Origin: Lanius collurio
Taxonomy: Eukaryota; Chordata; Aves; Passeriformes; Laniidae
DNA: 64,000 bases
Reading direction: 5' to 3'
Assembly (NCBI GenBank): GCA_020086605.1
Contig: JACBWW010000050.1
Span: 1,193,907 to 1,257,906 of the forward strand
Below: more notes on the stretch, generated by a model. That model saw only the letters and a list, made by a program, of their open reading frames with translations. It was not told where the DNA came from and made no database searches. The stretch itself is not shown here. How positions within the stretch are numbered: the first letter of the stretch is position 1.

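Noticed and set aside
4795..64000. Paralogue HMCN2, or another Ig-array protein such as titin, obscurin or a perlecan-like protein
   Set aside because: Domain order and domain-specific runs match my recall of HMCN1 one for one. There are no Fn3 domains or kinase, and linkers are of the hemicentin V-P-P type. HMCN2 remains a small possibility that a database search would settle.

Overview
The window is an intronic and exonic stretch of one large vertebrate gene read on the + strand: hemicentin-1 (HMCN1), a very large secreted extracellular-matrix protein. The host is almost certainly a bird. At least 23 fragments of the avian-type CR1 LINE 3' end are scattered through the introns, no SINE/Alu-like families are visible, and introns are short (about 0.3-3.1 kb). 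I cannot name the species.

Layout: bases 1-4794 are non-coding as far as I can see (two CR1 copies near 600-700 and 1140-1620, two more near 4060-4200 and 4440-4530) and are read as the tail of the intron upstream of the first Ig exon. From 4795 to the right edge I can place 47 exons (46 complete, one cut by the edge) that join in frame into 25 complete Ig-like (I-set/C2-type) domains plus the first 17 residues of a 26th: 7,100 coding bases, about 2,366 residues. Every domain begins and ends in phase 1, so each is a symmetrical 1-1 module of 85-106 residues. Four domains (7, 11, 12, 19) are single exons. The other 21 are split by one intron whose position and phase vary. Every domain keeps the first Cys, the core Trp and the D-x-G/A-x-Y-x-C motif. 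The order and sequence of the domains match my memory of vertebrate HMCN1 from its first Ig domain onward; the VWA domain should lie upstream, and the rest of the Ig array with the nidogen G2F, thrombospondin, EGF and fibulin-type C-terminus should lie downstream.

The domains work together as one long rod-like array that anchors cells and basement membranes. Fourteen N-glycosylation sequons are spread along it. No second gene, RNA gene, virus or bacterial-type system is supported; the longer ORFs outside exons are shadows or chance ORFs in introns or CR1.

The points most worth a second look are a GC-AG intron in domain 23, a 46-49 bp minisatellite running almost to the acceptor of exon 20b, a sense CR1 whose 3' tail supplies the acceptor region of exon 17a, an in-place 21-bp inversion inside a CR1, a shortened domain 15, and intron positions shared by non-adjacent Ig domains. 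Nothing here looks like a new biological system.
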